A DNA stretch of 64,000 nt from Dendrolimus kikuchii (taxonomy: Eukaryota; Arthropoda; Insecta; Lepidoptera; Lasiocampidae). Both the position numbers and the translations under genes were made by a program. Below the pieces are notes generated by a model. The model did no database searches. It saw only the letters and a program-made list of their open reading frames with translations, and had not been told where the DNA came from. The DNA lies in the NCBI GenBank assembly GCA_019925095.2, contig CM034409.1, positions 2,421,001 through 2,485,000 on the forward strand, read 5' to 3'. Of the stretch, positions 63,566 through 64,000 are shown piece after piece (positions within the stretch are counted from its first letter, which is position 1; the number at the start of each line of letters is the position of its first letter).

Positions 63566-64000
63566 GATATATTTTATATATATAATATATGTATATGTCG
63601 GGTTCACGCCGGGAGCGAACGAATGACGCTCCGAGAATAACAAAATAATAATCTGAAATATTATAATCAAAGTTTATTACACTAGGATTACCACAACTAC
63701 GATATTAAATATTGCACAATAATACACAGATATATTAGGACAACTCCAAGAGTTGCATCCACGCTTGTCAGGTGTCGAGCAGCAATTTGCCCTTCAAGAA
63801 TACTGCGATTATCAAGCAGTAATTATCGACCACAATATATTATGTGCTCCTCGTCCAAGACTACCAATGCAGACTGTCCGTCGTAGACTTGGTTGTAGAC
63901 TGCCGATTGAAGACTGCCCCTCCTCTGCCCGAACACCGCGTATTTAACAGATCCCCGTAGCGCGCCGCAGTGACACCATTCGGTAATGCTGTGGCGCCAC
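63566..64000. other. Possible LTR end running off the window
   Basis: TGTCGGGTTCACGCCGGGAG at 63597 resembles the start of an insect LTR, with TTTATTACACTAGG later. The other end is outside the window, so this is tentative. A 64-codon frame at 63753-63947 has no recognised domain. Confidence 0.3.

Overview
The window looks like non-genic, repeat-dense nuclear DNA from an insect, most probably a moth or butterfly with a large, transposon-rich genome. This rests on recognising lineage-typical LINE tails, Helitron ends and AT-rich intervals, and no database was searched. I found no convincing host gene. Almost every open frame with recognisable content belongs to a broken retroelement, and one 101-residue frame at 56042-56347 is the only possible exon. 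Ends of short repeats are good to about 5 bases.

Families used as names below. SINE-A is a 310-base element whose sense strand ends in AATAAA plus poly(A). LINE-L is its probable partner LINE, because the last ~100 bases match. RTE-1 and RTE-2 are LINE tails ending in ATGT-type repeats. PLE is a Penelope-like element with a GIY-YIG-type tail and a conserved hairpin. HLE types A-D and F are Helitron-like elements (A|TC...CTAG|T). LINE-Q is a GC-rich LINE 3' end. K is a retroelement C-terminal protein. Rpt-F, -M, -R and -X are unclassified repeats. There are also Ty3-type solo LTRs, a hAT MITE and a fold-back MITE-E.

Layout. 0-14 kb: SINE-A copies, a LINE-L 3' coding piece, a short complete HLE, RTE-1 tails, a SINE-A split by LINE-Q, a SINE-A tandem cluster and a solo LTR. 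14-24 kb: a GA microsatellite, Rpt-R (one copy split by SINE-A), two PLEs, a complete HLE-A and a fold-back complex holding an unusual hairpin array (23187-23491). 24-37 kb: an HLE split by LINE-Q, LINE C-termini, a solo LTR, a PLE inverted pair and an RTE-1 inverted pair. 37-43 kb: the longest coding region, a 708-codon Jockey-type reverse transcriptase (37964-40090) lying inside a split copy of Rpt-X, then a solo LTR and a hAT MITE. 43-53 kb: a third long PLE, HLEs, an RTE-like LINE C-terminus, two K copies and a second reverse transcriptase (50967-51975, minus). 53-64 kb: more RTE-1, HLE-C, tRNA-like SINE heads, a PLE palindrome, Rpt-M split by SINE-A, and a tandem SINE-A/HLE-B pair.

The elements interact mainly by nesting, which gives relative ages. 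SINE-A sits inside Rpt-M, Rpt-R, HLE-C, HLE-D, MITE-E and LINE-L, and LINE-Q sits inside SINE-A twice. The points most worth follow-up are a hammerhead-like RNA fold in the PLE with stem covariation and a swapped core pair, a ~71-base 3' UTR module shared by the Jockey LINE and the PLE, the hairpin array, and a repeated SINE-A 5' breakpoint.
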